A stretch of DNA of 64,000 bases from Sphingorhabdus sp. EL138 (GTDB taxonomy: Bacteria > Pseudomonadota > Alphaproteobacteria > Sphingomonadales > Sphingomonadaceae). The notes under the pieces are model-generated. The model saw nothing but the letters and a program-made list of their open reading frames with translations, was not told the origin of the DNA and did not search any database. Below, piece by piece: positions 1-10,299 of the stretch (its first letter is position 1; each line of letters starts with the position of its first letter). The translations under genes and the position numbers were made by a program. The stretch lies in NCBI RefSeq assembly GCF_945862485.1, contig NZ_CAMAYF010000002.1, forward strand, positions 102,659 through 166,658. Direction: 5' to 3'.

Positions 1-692
1 GCTTCAAGATTACCGGCGTCGACCGCGAGGTTAAGTCCCTCTTTCGTCATCCGAAGCCCCATCGGCGAAGCAGCGAGCAAATCATCGACATAGGATTGGG
101 CAGCAGCCTCCAACTGGTCGTCCGGTACAACTTCACTCACAAGACCCGTCGCCAGAGCGCGCGAGGCGTTTATAAAGCGCCCTGTCAACATAAGTTCCGA
201 AGCCACCGAAAGGCCAACAAGCCGTGGTAGAAAATAGCTGGTTCCCATGTCGCAGGCCGACAGGCCGATCTTTATGAAGGCGGCATTCATTCGCGCGCTT
301 TCACCCGCAATGCGGATATCCGAGGCCAGCGCGAACGCAAAGCCGCCGCCGCATGCCGCACCGTGGACAAGGGCAATGATCGGTTGCGGGCAACGGCGCA
401 TCTTCACGTAAATCTCGGCGATATGGCCTTGAAGACCAAAGCCACCGCCAAACGGCGTGGCATCAGGTTCTCCGGCGGCACGGTGCTTGATATCCAAGCC
501 AGCGCAAAATGCGCGCCCTGCCCCGCGCATCACGACTATGCGGGTCGAGCGGTCGTTATAGAGACTGCCGAAATAATCGTTAAGTTCATCGACCATTTCA
601 AGCGAGAGCGCGTTGAGCGCATCTGGCCGATTAAACGTTAGCCAGTCGGCATCGCCTCGTTTTTCAACGATGATGTTTTGATAGTCACTCAT
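1..692 (-). CDS. enoyl-CoA hydratase/isomerase (crotonase) family, partial, runs off left edge
   Basis: Reverse complement from ATG at 692 reads MSDYQNIIVEKRGDADWLTFNRPDALNALSLEMVDEL...RAFCAGLDIKHR..., typical crotonase N-terminus; no stop before window edge. Confidence 0.85.
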   Translation of the reverse strand, partial: MSDYQNIIVEKRGDADWLTFNRPDALNALSLEMVDELNDYFGSLYNDRSTRIVVMRGAGRAFCAGLDIKHRAAGEPDATPFGGGFGLQGHIAEIYVKMRRCPQPIIALVHGAACGGGFAFALASDIRIAGESARMNAAFIKIGLSACDMGTSYFLPRLVGLSVASELMLTGRFINASRALATGLVSEVVPDDQLEAAAQSYVDDLLAASPMGLRMTKEGLNLAVDAGNLE

Positions 693-752
693 CTCAATAC
701 CCCTCCGCTTGCAACCTTCCGCTTTGCCTCAAAAGCTTAAAGCGCAACATCC

Positions 753-1913
753 TCACGCAAGCATGCTTTGATATTTCTGCGAGAAGACGTCACGCCCGAT
801 AATCAACCGCATCACTTCGCTCGTTCCGGCATAGATACGATTGATACGGGCATCGGTAAACATACGGCTGATTGGATATTCGTCCATATAGCCAGCACCG
901 CCATGCAATTGCACACCAAGGTCAAGCATCTTCCATTCGATCTCCGAGCACAGCATTTTGGCCTTTGCCCCCATTGTCGATGTTAACCGACCAGCATTAT
1001 GCTCAGTGACACAGTGATCGACATAGACTTGCGCCATATCAATTTCAGAATCCATTTCGGCCATTTTAAACTGCGTGTTTTGCTGTTCAGACAGGGCCTT
1101 GCCGAAAAGATTACGCTGCATGACGAAATCCCGCGTAATGTCGAAGGCGCGGCGCGCGTTTGCAATATAACCAACCGCGCCAATCAGGCGTTCCTCGGCC
1201 AGTCCTTCCATCAAATAATAAAAGCCCTTGCCCGGCTCGCCCAAGACATTTGCCTTTGGCACTTGGACATTATTAAAAAACAGCTCCGCTGTATCCTGCG
1301 CTGGCAGGCCCATTTTCTTAAGCTTACGGCCGCGCTCAAAGCCCGGCATTCCCCGCTCTACGATTAAAAGCACCATGGCATGTTTGCTGTCCGCTCCAAC
1401 TTGCTTTGCGGCGACAATCACAACATCGGCGTTGATGCCGTTGGAAATATAGGTCTTCGAACCATTCAGGATGAAATGGTCGCCCTTATCCTCAGCGGTA
1501 CTAAGAATTCCGGCAAGATCCGACCCTGCCCCCGGCTCGGTCATAGCTACGGCCAAGATTGTTTCACCGCTGACGCATTTAGGCAGGAAGCGCTCGCGCT
1601 GCTCGGGCGTTCCAAATCGCTCGAAATAGGGACCAACTAGACGGCTGTGCAATGTGTTGAAAAATTCCAGACATCCAACCCGCGCGGTTTCTTCGATGAT
1701 AATCTGTTCATAGCGGAAATCATTATCGCCCATGCCGCCATATTTTTCGTCGGGCCAGACCATAAGAAAGCCAAGGTCACCGGCTTTTTTGTAAGCCGCG
1801 CGGTCAACAATGCCTGCTTCGCGCCACTCTTCCATATACGGAGCGATTTCAGTCGCCAGAAATCTGCGATAGGCATCGCGGAACATGATTTGATCTTCTG
1901 TAAAAGTGCGCAT
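753..1913 (-). CDS. acyl-CoA dehydrogenase
   Basis: 386 aa; AVAMTEPGAGSDLAGI, QLHGGAGYMDEYPISRMFTDARINRIYAGTSEVMRLIIGRD motifs. Confidence 0.93.
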   Translation of the reverse strand: MRTFTEDQIMFRDAYRRFLATEIAPYMEEWREAGIVDRAAYKKAGDLGFLMVWPDEKYGGMGDNDFRYEQIIIEETARVGCLEFFNTLHSRLVGPYFERFGTPEQRERFLPKCVSGETILAVAMTEPGAGSDLAGILSTAEDKGDHFILNGSKTYISNGINADVVIVAAKQVGADSKHAMVLLIVERGMPGFERGRKLKKMGLPAQDTAELFFNNVQVPKANVLGEPGKGFYYLMEGLAEERLIGAVGYIANARRAFDITRDFVMQRNLFGKALSEQQNTQFKMAEMDSEIDMAQVYVDHCVTEHNAGRLTSTMGAKAKMLCSEIEWKMLDLGVQLHGGAGYMDEYPISRMFTDARINRIYAGTSEVMRLIIGRDVFSQKYQSMLA

Positions 1914-1950
1914 GGTTTCCTGCCTTTTTGGTCGTGATTTTTGATTGCTT

Positions 1951-1964
1951 GCAAAAGCTTTTGC
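1951..1964. promoter_or_regulatory. candidate operator GCAAAAGCTTTTGC
   Basis: Perfect 14-bp palindrome between divergent ACAD (1913) and crotonase (2063). Confidence 0.4.
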
Positions 1965-2062
1965 TGCAACCTGCTAAAAAGTCTGTAGCGTAAAAACATC
2001 ATAATAGGATACAGGATTATTGCACGGTTTTGTTGAACACACCGGACGACTGGAGGTTATTC

Positions 2063-2845
2063 ATGGCAGAGAATATCGTCGAAATCGAATATAACGGTGC
2101 CGTGGCCGTCGTCACACTCAATCGTCCCAATGCGATGAACGCTTTGTCTGTGGCGTTAAGGGCAAGCCTTTACCAAGCGATCAAAACGCTCGACGCCGAC
2201 GAAGCGGTTCGCGTTGTGATTTTAACAGGTTCGGGTGATCGCGCTTTTACGGCCGGGCTTGACCTCAAAGAATTGGGATCAACTGAAGGGGCGCTGGGCG
2301 CAGCCAATGCACAAGGCGCTGATGAAAATCCGGTAAAAGCGATCGAGCTTTGCCGCAAGCCCGTCATCGGCGCAATCAACGGTGTGGCCATTACTGGTGG
2401 GTTCGAACTTGCCCTTGCCTGCGACATCCTCATTGCCTCAACAAATGCCCGCTTCGCCGATACACATGCCCGTGTTGGTATCATGCCCGGTTGGGGCCTT
2501 TCACAAAAACTTTCGCGCATTGTAGGTATGAGCAGAGCGAAAGAATTATCATTCACCGGCAATTTTCTCGATGCGGCGACTGCGGAACGTTGGGGGTTGG
2601 TCAACCATGTTGTTGCACCCGAAGAACTTATGCCCTTAGCCCGTAAAATGGCCGCTGACATTGCGTCTATCGATCCCGCATTTTTGATCGATTACAAGGC
2701 GCTGATCAATGATGGATATGCATCGAATCTGCGCGAAGGGCTTCAAACAGAACATGAGGTTTCTTCTGCTCGAAACGCGAAAGTTCGCCCCGACCAAGTC
2801 GAAGCGCGTAGGGCAGAAGTACAAGCGAGAGGTCGAAGCCAATAG
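2063..2845 (+). CDS. enoyl-CoA hydratase/isomerase family
   Basis: MAENIVEIEYNGAVAVVTLNRPNAMNALS...RAFTAGLDLKELG...GVAITGGFELALACDILIAS; ATG 2063 preceded by ggaggt. Confidence 0.9.
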   Translation: MAENIVEIEYNGAVAVVTLNRPNAMNALSVALRASLYQAIKTLDADEAVRVVILTGSGDRAFTAGLDLKELGSTEGALGAANAQGADENPVKAIELCRKPVIGAINGVAITGGFELALACDILIASTNARFADTHARVGIMPGWGLSQKLSRIVGMSRAKELSFTGNFLDAATAERWGLVNHVVAPEELMPLARKMAADIASIDPAFLIDYKALINDGYASNLREGLQTEHEVSSARNAKVRPDQVEARRAEVQARGRSQ

Positions 2846-2915
2846 TCGTCGTTGACACAATCGTTCTGCGATGCAAGTTTCAAGTATATAAAATTTCAAT
2901 GAGAAATGGATAAAT

Positions 2916-3341
2916 ATGACTATCACAGGAGGCTGCTATTGTGGTGCACTTCGTTATGAAGCAACTGGCGATTTTTTAGCCAAAGGCATGTGCTTTTGCC
3001 GTGAATGCCGCCATATATCGGGCGGCGGCGCGAACGTTATTTTGGGTATGCCTGCTGCGGGCTTTGCGTATACTGCAGGGCAGCCAAGCGCATTCACGCG
3101 TGATGATTTTGAAGGCTCCGTCACACGTGAATTCTGCGGGACATGTGGTACGCACGTCCTCACGAAAAGCCCTAGGATGGCGGGTGCCGTGCTCATCAAA
3201 GTCGGCAGTCTCGATGATCAGGATGTTTACGACATGCCAAACATGGCTGTCTATTGCTGCGAGAAAAAGCCCTATCATATCGTACCAGATGGCGTTGCCA
3301 GCTTCGACAAATTTCCAACGCGCTCAAGTAGTGTGAAATGA
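2916..3341 (+). CDS. GFA-family (glutathione-dependent formaldehyde-activating enzyme-like/CENP-V) zinc protein
   Basis: GGCYCGALRYEA..CFCRECRHISGG..REFCGTCGTHV Cys motifs. Confidence 0.85.
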   Translation: MTITGGCYCGALRYEATGDFLAKGMCFCRECRHISGGGANVILGMPAAGFAYTAGQPSAFTRDDFEGSVTREFCGTCGTHVLTKSPRMAGAVLIKVGSLDDQDVYDMPNMAVYCCEKKPYHIVPDGVASFDKFPTRSSSVK

Positions 3342-3513
3342 GGCGCTTGCTGCTAGCGTCCCTCAAGGTCGCCTCTGAGATGAAGGTGTTTTAGGTCGTA
3401 TACCGCTGTCGGTTTTGGTTAGAATAGCATGGCCCGTCGTGATCGAAGATGCGTGTAATCATTCGCGGCACACCTGCGCGATCGACGTTAAAAATTGGAC
3501 CGTTGTTCATCGT

Positions 3514-4203
3514 TCAAGAAATTAAGAACCCGCCATCCAGCGTCAGAATTTGTCCAGTCATGAAACGGGCGGCGGGTGACGCCAGATATAATATTCCGGC
3601 TGCGACATCTTCGCAGCTGCCCATGCCCATCATCAGCCGTCCAGGCTGCATGGCCGGGCCACCTAGTCGGACAGCGCCTGCTTCGGGATCGCCTACTGGA
3701 ACGGCACCGGGCAAAATAGTGTTGGCCCGGATGCCGTGGTCATTCTCATCAAGTGCCACGGCGCGGATCATGGCATTTAGGCCCGCTTTGCTGGCACCAT
3801 AAGCCGCATTGCCCATTAAGACCGGATGGACTGAACCCATGGTTGAAACTGCAACAATCGCGCCACCGCCGCTGTCGCGCATATGGCGCACGGCCTGGCG
3901 AACGGCAACGAAGGCACCACGGACATTATAATCCTGCATCCCGTCCCATTGATCGAGTGTCGTGTCCGCCAACGGATAGGTTCCCGTCCGTGTCGCCGCA
4001 TAGACCAAGATGTCGATTTTGCCATGTTCGGCAACGAACTGATCCACGGCATTGGCAATCGCTTCGGGATCTGCTCCCGGATCGGAAAGCGCAGAAGTTG
4101 CGCCCGCTTCGATAAAAAGGGACTGCGTGGCAATTCCAATGGGTGTCGCGCCGATAATCAACGCGCACTTGTCCTGAAGCCCAAAAAGACGATCTAGGGT
4201 CAT
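3514..4203 (-). CDS. short-chain dehydrogenase/reductase (SDR)
   Basis: 229 aa; YGASKAGLNAMIRAVALD, C-terminal LTLDGGFLIS; N-terminal nucleotide-binding motif atypical (IIGATPIGIAT). Confidence 0.8.
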   Translation of the reverse strand: MTLDRLFGLQDKCALIIGATPIGIATQSLFIEAGATSALSDPGADPEAIANAVDQFVAEHGKIDILVYAATRTGTYPLADTTLDQWDGMQDYNVRGAFVAVRQAVRHMRDSGGGAIVAVSTMGSVHPVLMGNAAYGASKAGLNAMIRAVALDENDHGIRANTILPGAVPVGDPEAGAVRLGGPAMQPGRLMMGMGSCEDVAAGILYLASPAARFMTGQILTLDGGFLIS

Positions 4204-5804
4204 TGCATCCTCATGATTAATTCGGCTGCGCGCTCCGCAATCATAATTGTGGGCGCATTGGTGTTAGCAGATACTGGTTCCGGCATGACGGAGGCGTCAA
4301 CTACGCGCAGCCCAGCAACACCACGAACCCGCAGCTCGGGATCGAGCACCGCCAGCGGGTCGCCGTCGGGCCCCATGCGACAGGTGCCAACTGAATGATA
4401 GCCAATTCCAACAGATCTGCGGACATAATCCTCAAGCTCAGTGTCTTTTTCGGGAAAAGGCGCCGGCCTTAATGTACCAGTTATGATGCGCGCCAATGCA
4501 GGTGCGCGGCACAGCCGTTCAATAAGCCTCAATCCTTTTACCAGCTTTGCAACATCGCCACCGTCACCCAATAGTCGGTGGTCGATGATTGGCTTGTCCA
4601 ACGGATTGGCGCTGCGCAAACGGATTTCCCCGCGGCTTTGCGGCCGGGCAACATGAAAACCAAAGCTGAACGACGCGCGTTGCTCAATAACGGCATTACC
4701 TTCGTCGTTGAAGGTTGCTGCCACGGGCAGCATTGACAGGATCAAATCAGGTTCGGGCAGATCTGGATCGCTTTTTAGTGCCGCCATAACCTGAACCGCA
4801 GGCGTTGTGAGCAGCCCCTTGCTGCGGAACAGATAATCAAACAAATGCCCGACCATGCGGAACGGTCCGAGCTGCGCGCTCAATGTCGGAATAGACACGA
4901 ACTGCGCGACGCTAATCGTATTGTGCTCGCGTAAATTCTGTCCCACACCCGGTAGGTCAACCACGACGTCAATGCCATGCGCGCTTAGATGCGCGGCAGG
5001 CCCAATTCCCGATCGCATTAAAATTGTCGGGGAATGAACTGTTCCAGCCGAAAGGATAACTTCGCGGGCTGCGTTGATGCGGACATCTGCCCCGTTGTGG
5101 CGATAGACAACACCCGTCGCCCGATTATTCTCAATTACAATATTATCTACTTGCGCGCCGGTAATGATGGTGAGGTTGGCGCGCGTGCGGACAGGGTCCA
5201 GATAGGCATTTGCCGCAGAGCAACGCCGGCCGTCCTTTTGCGTCGCGTACACGCGATACACGCCGAATTGGCTGCCATCGCAGTAATCTGCATTCAATGG
5301 GACGCCGATCTGCTCAAAAGCATCGATAACATATTGGCCAATGGCTTGAGGCTGACGGACGGGAGAAACGCTCAGCGGGCCATAAGTGCCATGCGATTGT
5401 GATGGCGCATCATGTAATGTTTCAGACTTTAGAAAATAGGGAAAGACAGAGCCCCAGTTCCAGCCCGCGCAGCCCAGCTTTTCCCAATTGTCATAATCAG
5501 AACGCTCGCCACGCATATAAACTTGGCCATTGATCGATGAGCTGCCACCCAAAACCTTTCCGGCCGACCATTGCATCTCTCTTCCACCGATGGATGAATC
5601 GGTTTCGGTGGGCAGGCACCAATCATAATTTTTATGGCCCATCAGCTTTGCCGTGCCTGCAGGCATGTTGATCAGAAAGGCATCATTTTCGCCGCCAGCT
5701 TCCAATAGAACGACGCTTATGTCGGGGTCTTCACTCAGGCGCGCTGCCAGCACGCATCCTGCGCTGCCACCGCCGACGATCACATAATCTACTGAATTGA
5801 CCAT
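4200..5804 (-). CDS. GMC family oxidoreductase (choline/alcohol dehydrogenase-like)
   Basis: VDYVIVGGGSAGCVLAARLSEDP...GGSSSINGQVYMRG...HSVGTCRMG...VVDASVMPEPVSANTNAPTIMIAERAAELI. Confidence 0.93.
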   Translation of the reverse strand: MVNSVDYVIVGGGSAGCVLAARLSEDPDISVVLLEAGGENDAFLINMPAGTAKLMGHKNYDWCLPTETDSSIGGREMQWSAGKVLGGSSSINGQVYMRGERSDYDNWEKLGCAGWNWGSVFPYFLKSETLHDAPSQSHGTYGPLSVSPVRQPQAIGQYVIDAFEQIGVPLNADYCDGSQFGVYRVYATQKDGRRCSAANAYLDPVRTRANLTIITGAQVDNIVIENNRATGVVYRHNGADVRINAAREVILSAGTVHSPTILMRSGIGPAAHLSAHGIDVVVDLPGVGQNLREHNTISVAQFVSIPTLSAQLGPFRMVGHLFDYLFRSKGLLTTPAVQVMAALKSDPDLPEPDLILSMLPVAATFNDEGNAVIEQRASFSFGFHVARPQSRGEIRLRSANPLDKPIIDHRLLGDGGDVAKLVKGLRLIERLCRAPALARIITGTLRPAPFPEKDTELEDYVRRSVGIGYHSVGTCRMGPDGDPLAVLDPELRVRGVAGLRVVDASVMPEPVSANTNAPTIMIAERAAELIMRMQ

Positions 5805-5816
5805 TTATCGCAACCT

Positions 5817-7265
5817 TTAAGGAAGATGCAGCATGACCTGTTTGATCTGCATGAATTCTTCTAATCCGGGGCGGCCGCCTTCGCGACCGAAACCTGATTG
5901 CTTATACCCCCCGAAAGGAAGGTTGGGTGCCATTGGCAACATGCCGTTGATCGCCACACACCCCGCTTGCAATTGGCCTGCGACGATGTGCGCCCGTGCC
6001 AAGTCCCGGGTGTGCAGATAGGCGCCAAGGCCAAAGCGCGAGTCATTGGCCATCGCCACCGCTTCCGCATCGTTGGCAAAGCGGATGATCGAGAGGACAG
6101 GGCCAAAAACCTCTTCGCGAGCAACATGGCTATCATGCGCTACTCCAGCAAAAACAGTAGGCTCTACATAGGCACCGGCGGCGAGATCGCCTTGCCCGCG
6201 CTTGCCACCGGCAACCAATTGCCCACCGGATTCTGACTTTGCACGCTCGATCACACCCATGATCCTTTGCGCGGCACCTTCGTGGATGACTGGTCCAATA
6301 ATCGTGGAGGGGGATAGAGGATCACCCATGGGAAAGGCTTTGGCCTGTGCGGCAATCCGTTCAACGAGATCGTCGAAGATGGTCGTGTGGGCATATACCC
6401 TTGTGGGCAAAACACAGCCTTGGCCCGACAGTGGGATCAGCGAGCAGGTCGCGGCCATCTGGGCGGCCGTGTCCAGATCCGCATCGGCGAAGACCAGATT
6501 TGCGGATTTACCACCAAGCTCCAAGGCGACTGGCTTAAGATGTTCTGAGGCTGTGTGCATCACCGACCGTGCGACACTGTCGCCTCCTGTGAAGCTCACT
6601 TTTCCGATGGCAGGATGGGCAACAAGTGCTTCACCCGCTGCCGCGTCGCCGGGTACGACGTTAAGGGCGCCTTCAGGAATGCCGGCTTCCAATGCCAGTT
6701 CACCAAAACGGATTGCAACAAACGGTGTCTGGGTCGGTGGCTTGAGCACAACGGCATTGCCGGCGGCGAGCGCGAGGACCACTGTCATGCTGATGGCGAC
6801 CAATGGGCCATTCCAAGGGATGATTACGCCGATGACGCCGATTGGTTCATGCTTTGCATAAGCCAGCCCACGTGCACCAATAGGTTCGCTGACCGTTCCT
6901 TCGATCTTATCAGCCCAACCCGCATAATAGCGGATCCATGACAGGGCCAGGGCTGCGCTGCTCGTCGACACGGGGGTTCCGACTTCAAGCGCGGCCATAC
7001 GGACCAGTTCGTCACCATGACGTTCGACAAGGACAGCAAGACGGAGCAACGCATCCCGACGCCCCGCGCCGCCCATATCATACCATGCTCTTTGGCCCGA
7101 AATCGCGGCACTGGCGGCGGTATCGATTTCTGCTGGTCCACAAATATGCACCACGGCCTGCACCTTGCCAGTCGCCGGGTTCACATGATCTTTTGTACCT
7201 AAACTGGTGGTTGCCGGACGATTACTTCCAATGACGGGACGGTTGTTCGAAAGTCGTTCATCCAT
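5817..7265 (-). CDS. aldehyde dehydrogenase family protein
   Basis: 482 aa; VIIPWNGPLVA, VSFTGGDSVAR, LELGGKSANLVF, GQGCVLPTRVY, NLPFGGYKQSGFGREGG. Confidence 0.93.
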   Translation of the reverse strand: MDERLSNNRPVIGSNRPATTSLGTKDHVNPATGKVQAVVHICGPAEIDTAASAAISGQRAWYDMGGAGRRDALLRLAVLVERHGDELVRMAALEVGTPVSTSSAALALSWIRYYAGWADKIEGTVSEPIGARGLAYAKHEPIGVIGVIIPWNGPLVAISMTVVLALAAGNAVVLKPPTQTPFVAIRFGELALEAGIPEGALNVVPGDAAAGEALVAHPAIGKVSFTGGDSVARSVMHTASEHLKPVALELGGKSANLVFADADLDTAAQMAATCSLIPLSGQGCVLPTRVYAHTTIFDDLVERIAAQAKAFPMGDPLSPSTIIGPVIHEGAAQRIMGVIERAKSESGGQLVAGGKRGQGDLAAGAYVEPTVFAGVAHDSHVAREEVFGPVLSIIRFANDAEAVAMANDSRFGLGAYLHTRDLARAHIVAGQLQAGCVAINGMLPMAPNLPFGGYKQSGFGREGGRPGLEEFMQIKQVMLHLP

Positions 7266-7271
7266 ATTACA

Positions 7272-8072
7272 TCAACCCTTGGTGAAGCCGCCATCAACGA
7301 GCAGCTCTACGCCCGTTATGTAGCTGGCGGCGTCGCTAGCCAGAAACAGGACCGCTCGCGCCATTTCAATCGGCTGGGCAATTCGGCCTAGCACTTGGCG
7401 TCCCGGAATAATCGCAGGGCCCTCGATTTTTGGGCCGCCTTGCGCTGCCATGGCACGCATCTTGTCCGGGCCTGGTGTCGCCATTCCGCCCGGGAGCACA
7501 GAATTGACGCGAATACCATCACGCGCGAACTCGACCGCCGACAGCCGGGTGATAGCGTCGATACCAGCCTTTGCAGAATCATAGTGCATATTTGGATAGA
7601 TGGTCGGGTGCTGTGCACTCATGGACGAAATATTGACAATGGAACCGCCGCCACGGTTGCGCATCTGCGTCACCGCTGCGCGCAAGCACAGGAATGTCCC
7701 CCGCGTACACACGGCATGCATCAAATCCCATTCCTCAACGGGCATGTCCATGGTGTTGGCTTTGTTTCTGTAGGCGGCATTGTTCACGAGGACATCTACG
7801 CCGCCAAATTGGCGCGCAGCCGCATCAAAGCCGGCCAGAACAGCAGCCTCGTCCGATACATCCATGGCCAGCCCTAGAACGGGTCCTTGATCGGACAGTT
7901 CTTCTGCCGTCGCACGCGCAGTGTCTCCATTGACGTCCGTCACAACAACCGATGCGCCGACATCTAGGAACAGGGATGCAATCTCTCTGCCCAACCCCTG
8001 AGCGGCGCCTGTGATAAGCGCGACTTTGCCTTCCAGTGAAAAGGGCGCAAGCGCGCCAGCAACTATCGTCAT
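7272..8072 (-). CDS. SDR family oxidoreductase
   Basis: ALITGAAQGLGREIA, VLVNNAAYRNKA, YDSAKAGIDAITR, LLVDGGFTKG. Confidence 0.9.
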   Translation of the reverse strand: MTIVAGALAPFSLEGKVALITGAAQGLGREIASLFLDVGASVVVTDVNGDTARATAEELSDQGPVLGLAMDVSDEAAVLAGFDAAARQFGGVDVLVNNAAYRNKANTMDMPVEEWDLMHAVCTRGTFLCLRAAVTQMRNRGGGSIVNISSMSAQHPTIYPNMHYDSAKAGIDAITRLSAVEFARDGIRVNSVLPGGMATPGPDKMRAMAAQGGPKIEGPAIIPGRQVLGRIAQPIEMARAVLFLASDAASYITGVELLVDGGFTKG

Positions 8073-8084
8073 TATCTTCTTCCC

Positions 8085-9299
8085 TTAGTTCCAGCGCAGA
8101 TGCAATTCGTCAAATCCGGGAACGGATCCGCAATGCTCTTTATTCACTTTGTCCGGATCGAGCCTTATTTCAGGAAGACGGCCCACAAATTCTTCCAAAA
8201 AGACCTGGATTTCGGCACGCGCGAGACCAGCGCCGATACATTTGTGCGGCCCGTTGCCAAATGTGTTGTGGTCCATGGGGCCAATACCGCGATCGAGCTT
8301 TACCTCGAAAGGATCGGCGTAGAGCCGCTCATCCAGGCCCGACAGGCTGTTGGGAACCATGATCATCTCATCCTTTTTGAATAGGACACCCTCATACTCA
8401 AAATCACGGGTCAAAATTCGGCCGGTATTCGACAAGCCAAATCGACGGATAAACTCCTCGCAGGCGGCCGGAATTATGCTCTTATCATCACGCAGCCGTT
8501 GCTGAAATTCTGGGTTCTGCGTGAGATAATGCACAATATACCCCAAGATGGAGGCCACAGTATCCAATCCGCCAACAAAAAGCAGCATGGCCATAGACAG
8601 TGTTTCTTCATCGCTTTCAAAACGCGGGTTCTGCCGCCATCCCGCGACCCGCGTCAGCAGATCCTGACCATCGCCGCCCTCTCGCTCATCGATCACGGAT
8701 TTCAGATATTCGCGCACGCGGAACATTGCCGCCTTTCGCTCATCGACCGAATAACTGGACATGATTGCGATGCCCCATTCGACAAATTCGTCGCGCCGAT
8801 CAATGGGCAGGTCGACCATCCGTAAAAACATGGTGACAGGCATGATCCGGGCAAAGGCCGACATGAATTCACAATGTCCGGCGGGCCGCAGATTTTCGGT
8901 CAGCTCAATCGTCATTGCGCGGGCATCTTCACGCATCCGCGCCACGGCCGAAGGAACAAAGGCGGGATTAAGCACCGCACGGTAACGCGCGTGATTTGGC
9001 GGATCTACCGCCAGTGGCACGGGCTTAAACGCCATGAGCTGGCGGGGAATCATGAACTCTTCGTGGCTGAATATCTCATAATTGTTCTGAACGAAGCGCA
9101 CGTCTTCGGCACGTGTGACGAGCCAGTGGCCACCATACCGCGGCGACCAGATGATATCAGGGCCATCATGGAGGCGCTTCATCGCACGATAAACGCCCAG
9201 TTCCGCCAAACCTGTGGGGTTCACATAATCAAAGTCTGCAACCAGCTCGTCTGGAACATGTGCCGGCTTAGGCGTCAGCGCAGGAATAGCTTCAGTCAA
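8085..9299 (-). CDS. cytochrome P450, CYP101-like
   Basis: 404 aa; FVGGLDTVASILGY I-helix, CEEFIRRF ExxR, heme loop FGNGPHKCIGAGLARAEIQ. Confidence 0.9.
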   Translation of the reverse strand: MTEAIPALTPKPAHVPDELVADFDYVNPTGLAELGVYRAMKRLHDGPDIIWSPRYGGHWLVTRAEDVRFVQNNYEIFSHEEFMIPRQLMAFKPVPLAVDPPNHARYRAVLNPAFVPSAVARMREDARAMTIELTENLRPAGHCEFMSAFARIMPVTMFLRMVDLPIDRRDEFVEWGIAIMSSYSVDERKAAMFRVREYLKSVIDEREGGDGQDLLTRVAGWRQNPRFESDEETLSMAMLLFVGGLDTVASILGYIVHYLTQNPEFQQRLRDDKSIIPAACEEFIRRFGLSNTGRILTRDFEYEGVLFKKDEMIMVPNSLSGLDERLYADPFEVKLDRGIGPMDHNTFGNGPHKCIGAGLARAEIQVFLEEFVGRLPEIRLDPDKVNKEHCGSVPGFDELHLRWN

Positions 9300-9345
9300 T
9301 TCTCTCTCCCATTCCGGTTATCTCTGGCGATAGGGTGGAGTTATT

Positions 9346-9361
9346 TTAGATATATGTCTAA
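9346..9361. promoter_or_regulatory. candidate LysR-type operator TTAGA-N6-TCTAA
   Basis: Perfect 5-bp inverted repeat (T-N11-A style core) between divergent P450 (9299, -) and LysR gene (9388, +). Confidence 0.4.
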
Positions 9362-9387
9362 TGCATTACGTATCATTATAGCATGAG

Positions 9388-10299
9388 GTGAAGGCATTGC
9401 TTACTATAAGACGAATGCAGCAGCTGTTGGCGCTCGCAGAGGAGCGAAACTTCACACGAGCGGCCAATGCGATCGGCATGACCCAACCAGCGCTTAGCCG
9501 AGCAATCGCGTTTCTTGAAGCAGAGGCAGGACTGATACTATTCGAGCGATTCCCGACTGGGGTATCTCCGACTGCCGCTGGCAAAGAATTGATCCACGAG
9601 GCCAGACGCATTCTGGGATCTGTCGCCCTAGTCGAACACAATGTTCGTCAGCGAGGCTGTGGAGACCTTGGTAATGTGAATTTCGCCTTGGGGCCACTCG
9701 CCGCTAGTTTTATGTTAAAGCGGATATTGACGGATACGCTAAAGGTCGCGCCTAGACTTGCGATCTCGGCCGTAGTCCGCGAAACATCCGCCATCGTGGA
9801 AGGTGTACTGCAAGGCGTTTTCGACTTTGCGATATGCAGCGCCAACACGTTGAAGAGCGAAGCTGGCATGGACGTCATCTCCCTTGCCAGCTTTCCAATG
9901 GGGATGTTTGTCAGGCCCGGGCATCCGCTAATGTCTCTCAATCGTGACATCGAATGGAATGAACTTATCCCTTACCCCAGGATAACGGGACGTTATCCTC
10001 AACATAGACGCCTCGACGCCAGCCTTCCTTTCGGGCCGCTGGATACGACCGTGGAGTGTAATGACTTTGAAGTTTTGCGCGCCATCACGGTGGAAACGGA
10101 TGCCATATGGCTGACGGCGATGGCAATGTTGGACGGGGACGAAAGGGGTGACTCACTGGTCTCTATAAATCCTCGACCATTTCACGATCTTGCGATCGCA
10201 GAAATCGTTCTCGTCCGTCAATCCGAGCGCCTCCTCAGCCCGGCTGCGGAGCGGGTTATTCAACTTATCATGACAACAACCGCGAACTTCGAAAAATAA
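9388..10299 (+). CDS. LysR family transcriptional regulator
   Basis: RRMQQLLALAEERNFTRAANAIGMTQPALSRAIAFLEAEAGLILFERFPTGVSPTAAGKEL HTH; GTG start. Confidence 0.9.
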   Translation: MKALLTIRRMQQLLALAEERNFTRAANAIGMTQPALSRAIAFLEAEAGLILFERFPTGVSPTAAGKELIHEARRILGSVALVEHNVRQRGCGDLGNVNFALGPLAASFMLKRILTDTLKVAPRLAISAVVRETSAIVEGVLQGVFDFAICSANTLKSEAGMDVISLASFPMGMFVRPGHPLMSLNRDIEWNELIPYPRITGRYPQHRRLDASLPFGPLDTTVECNDFEVLRAITVETDAIWLTAMAMLDGDERGDSLVSINPRPFHDLAIAEIVLVRQSERLLSPAAERVIQLIMTTTANFEK

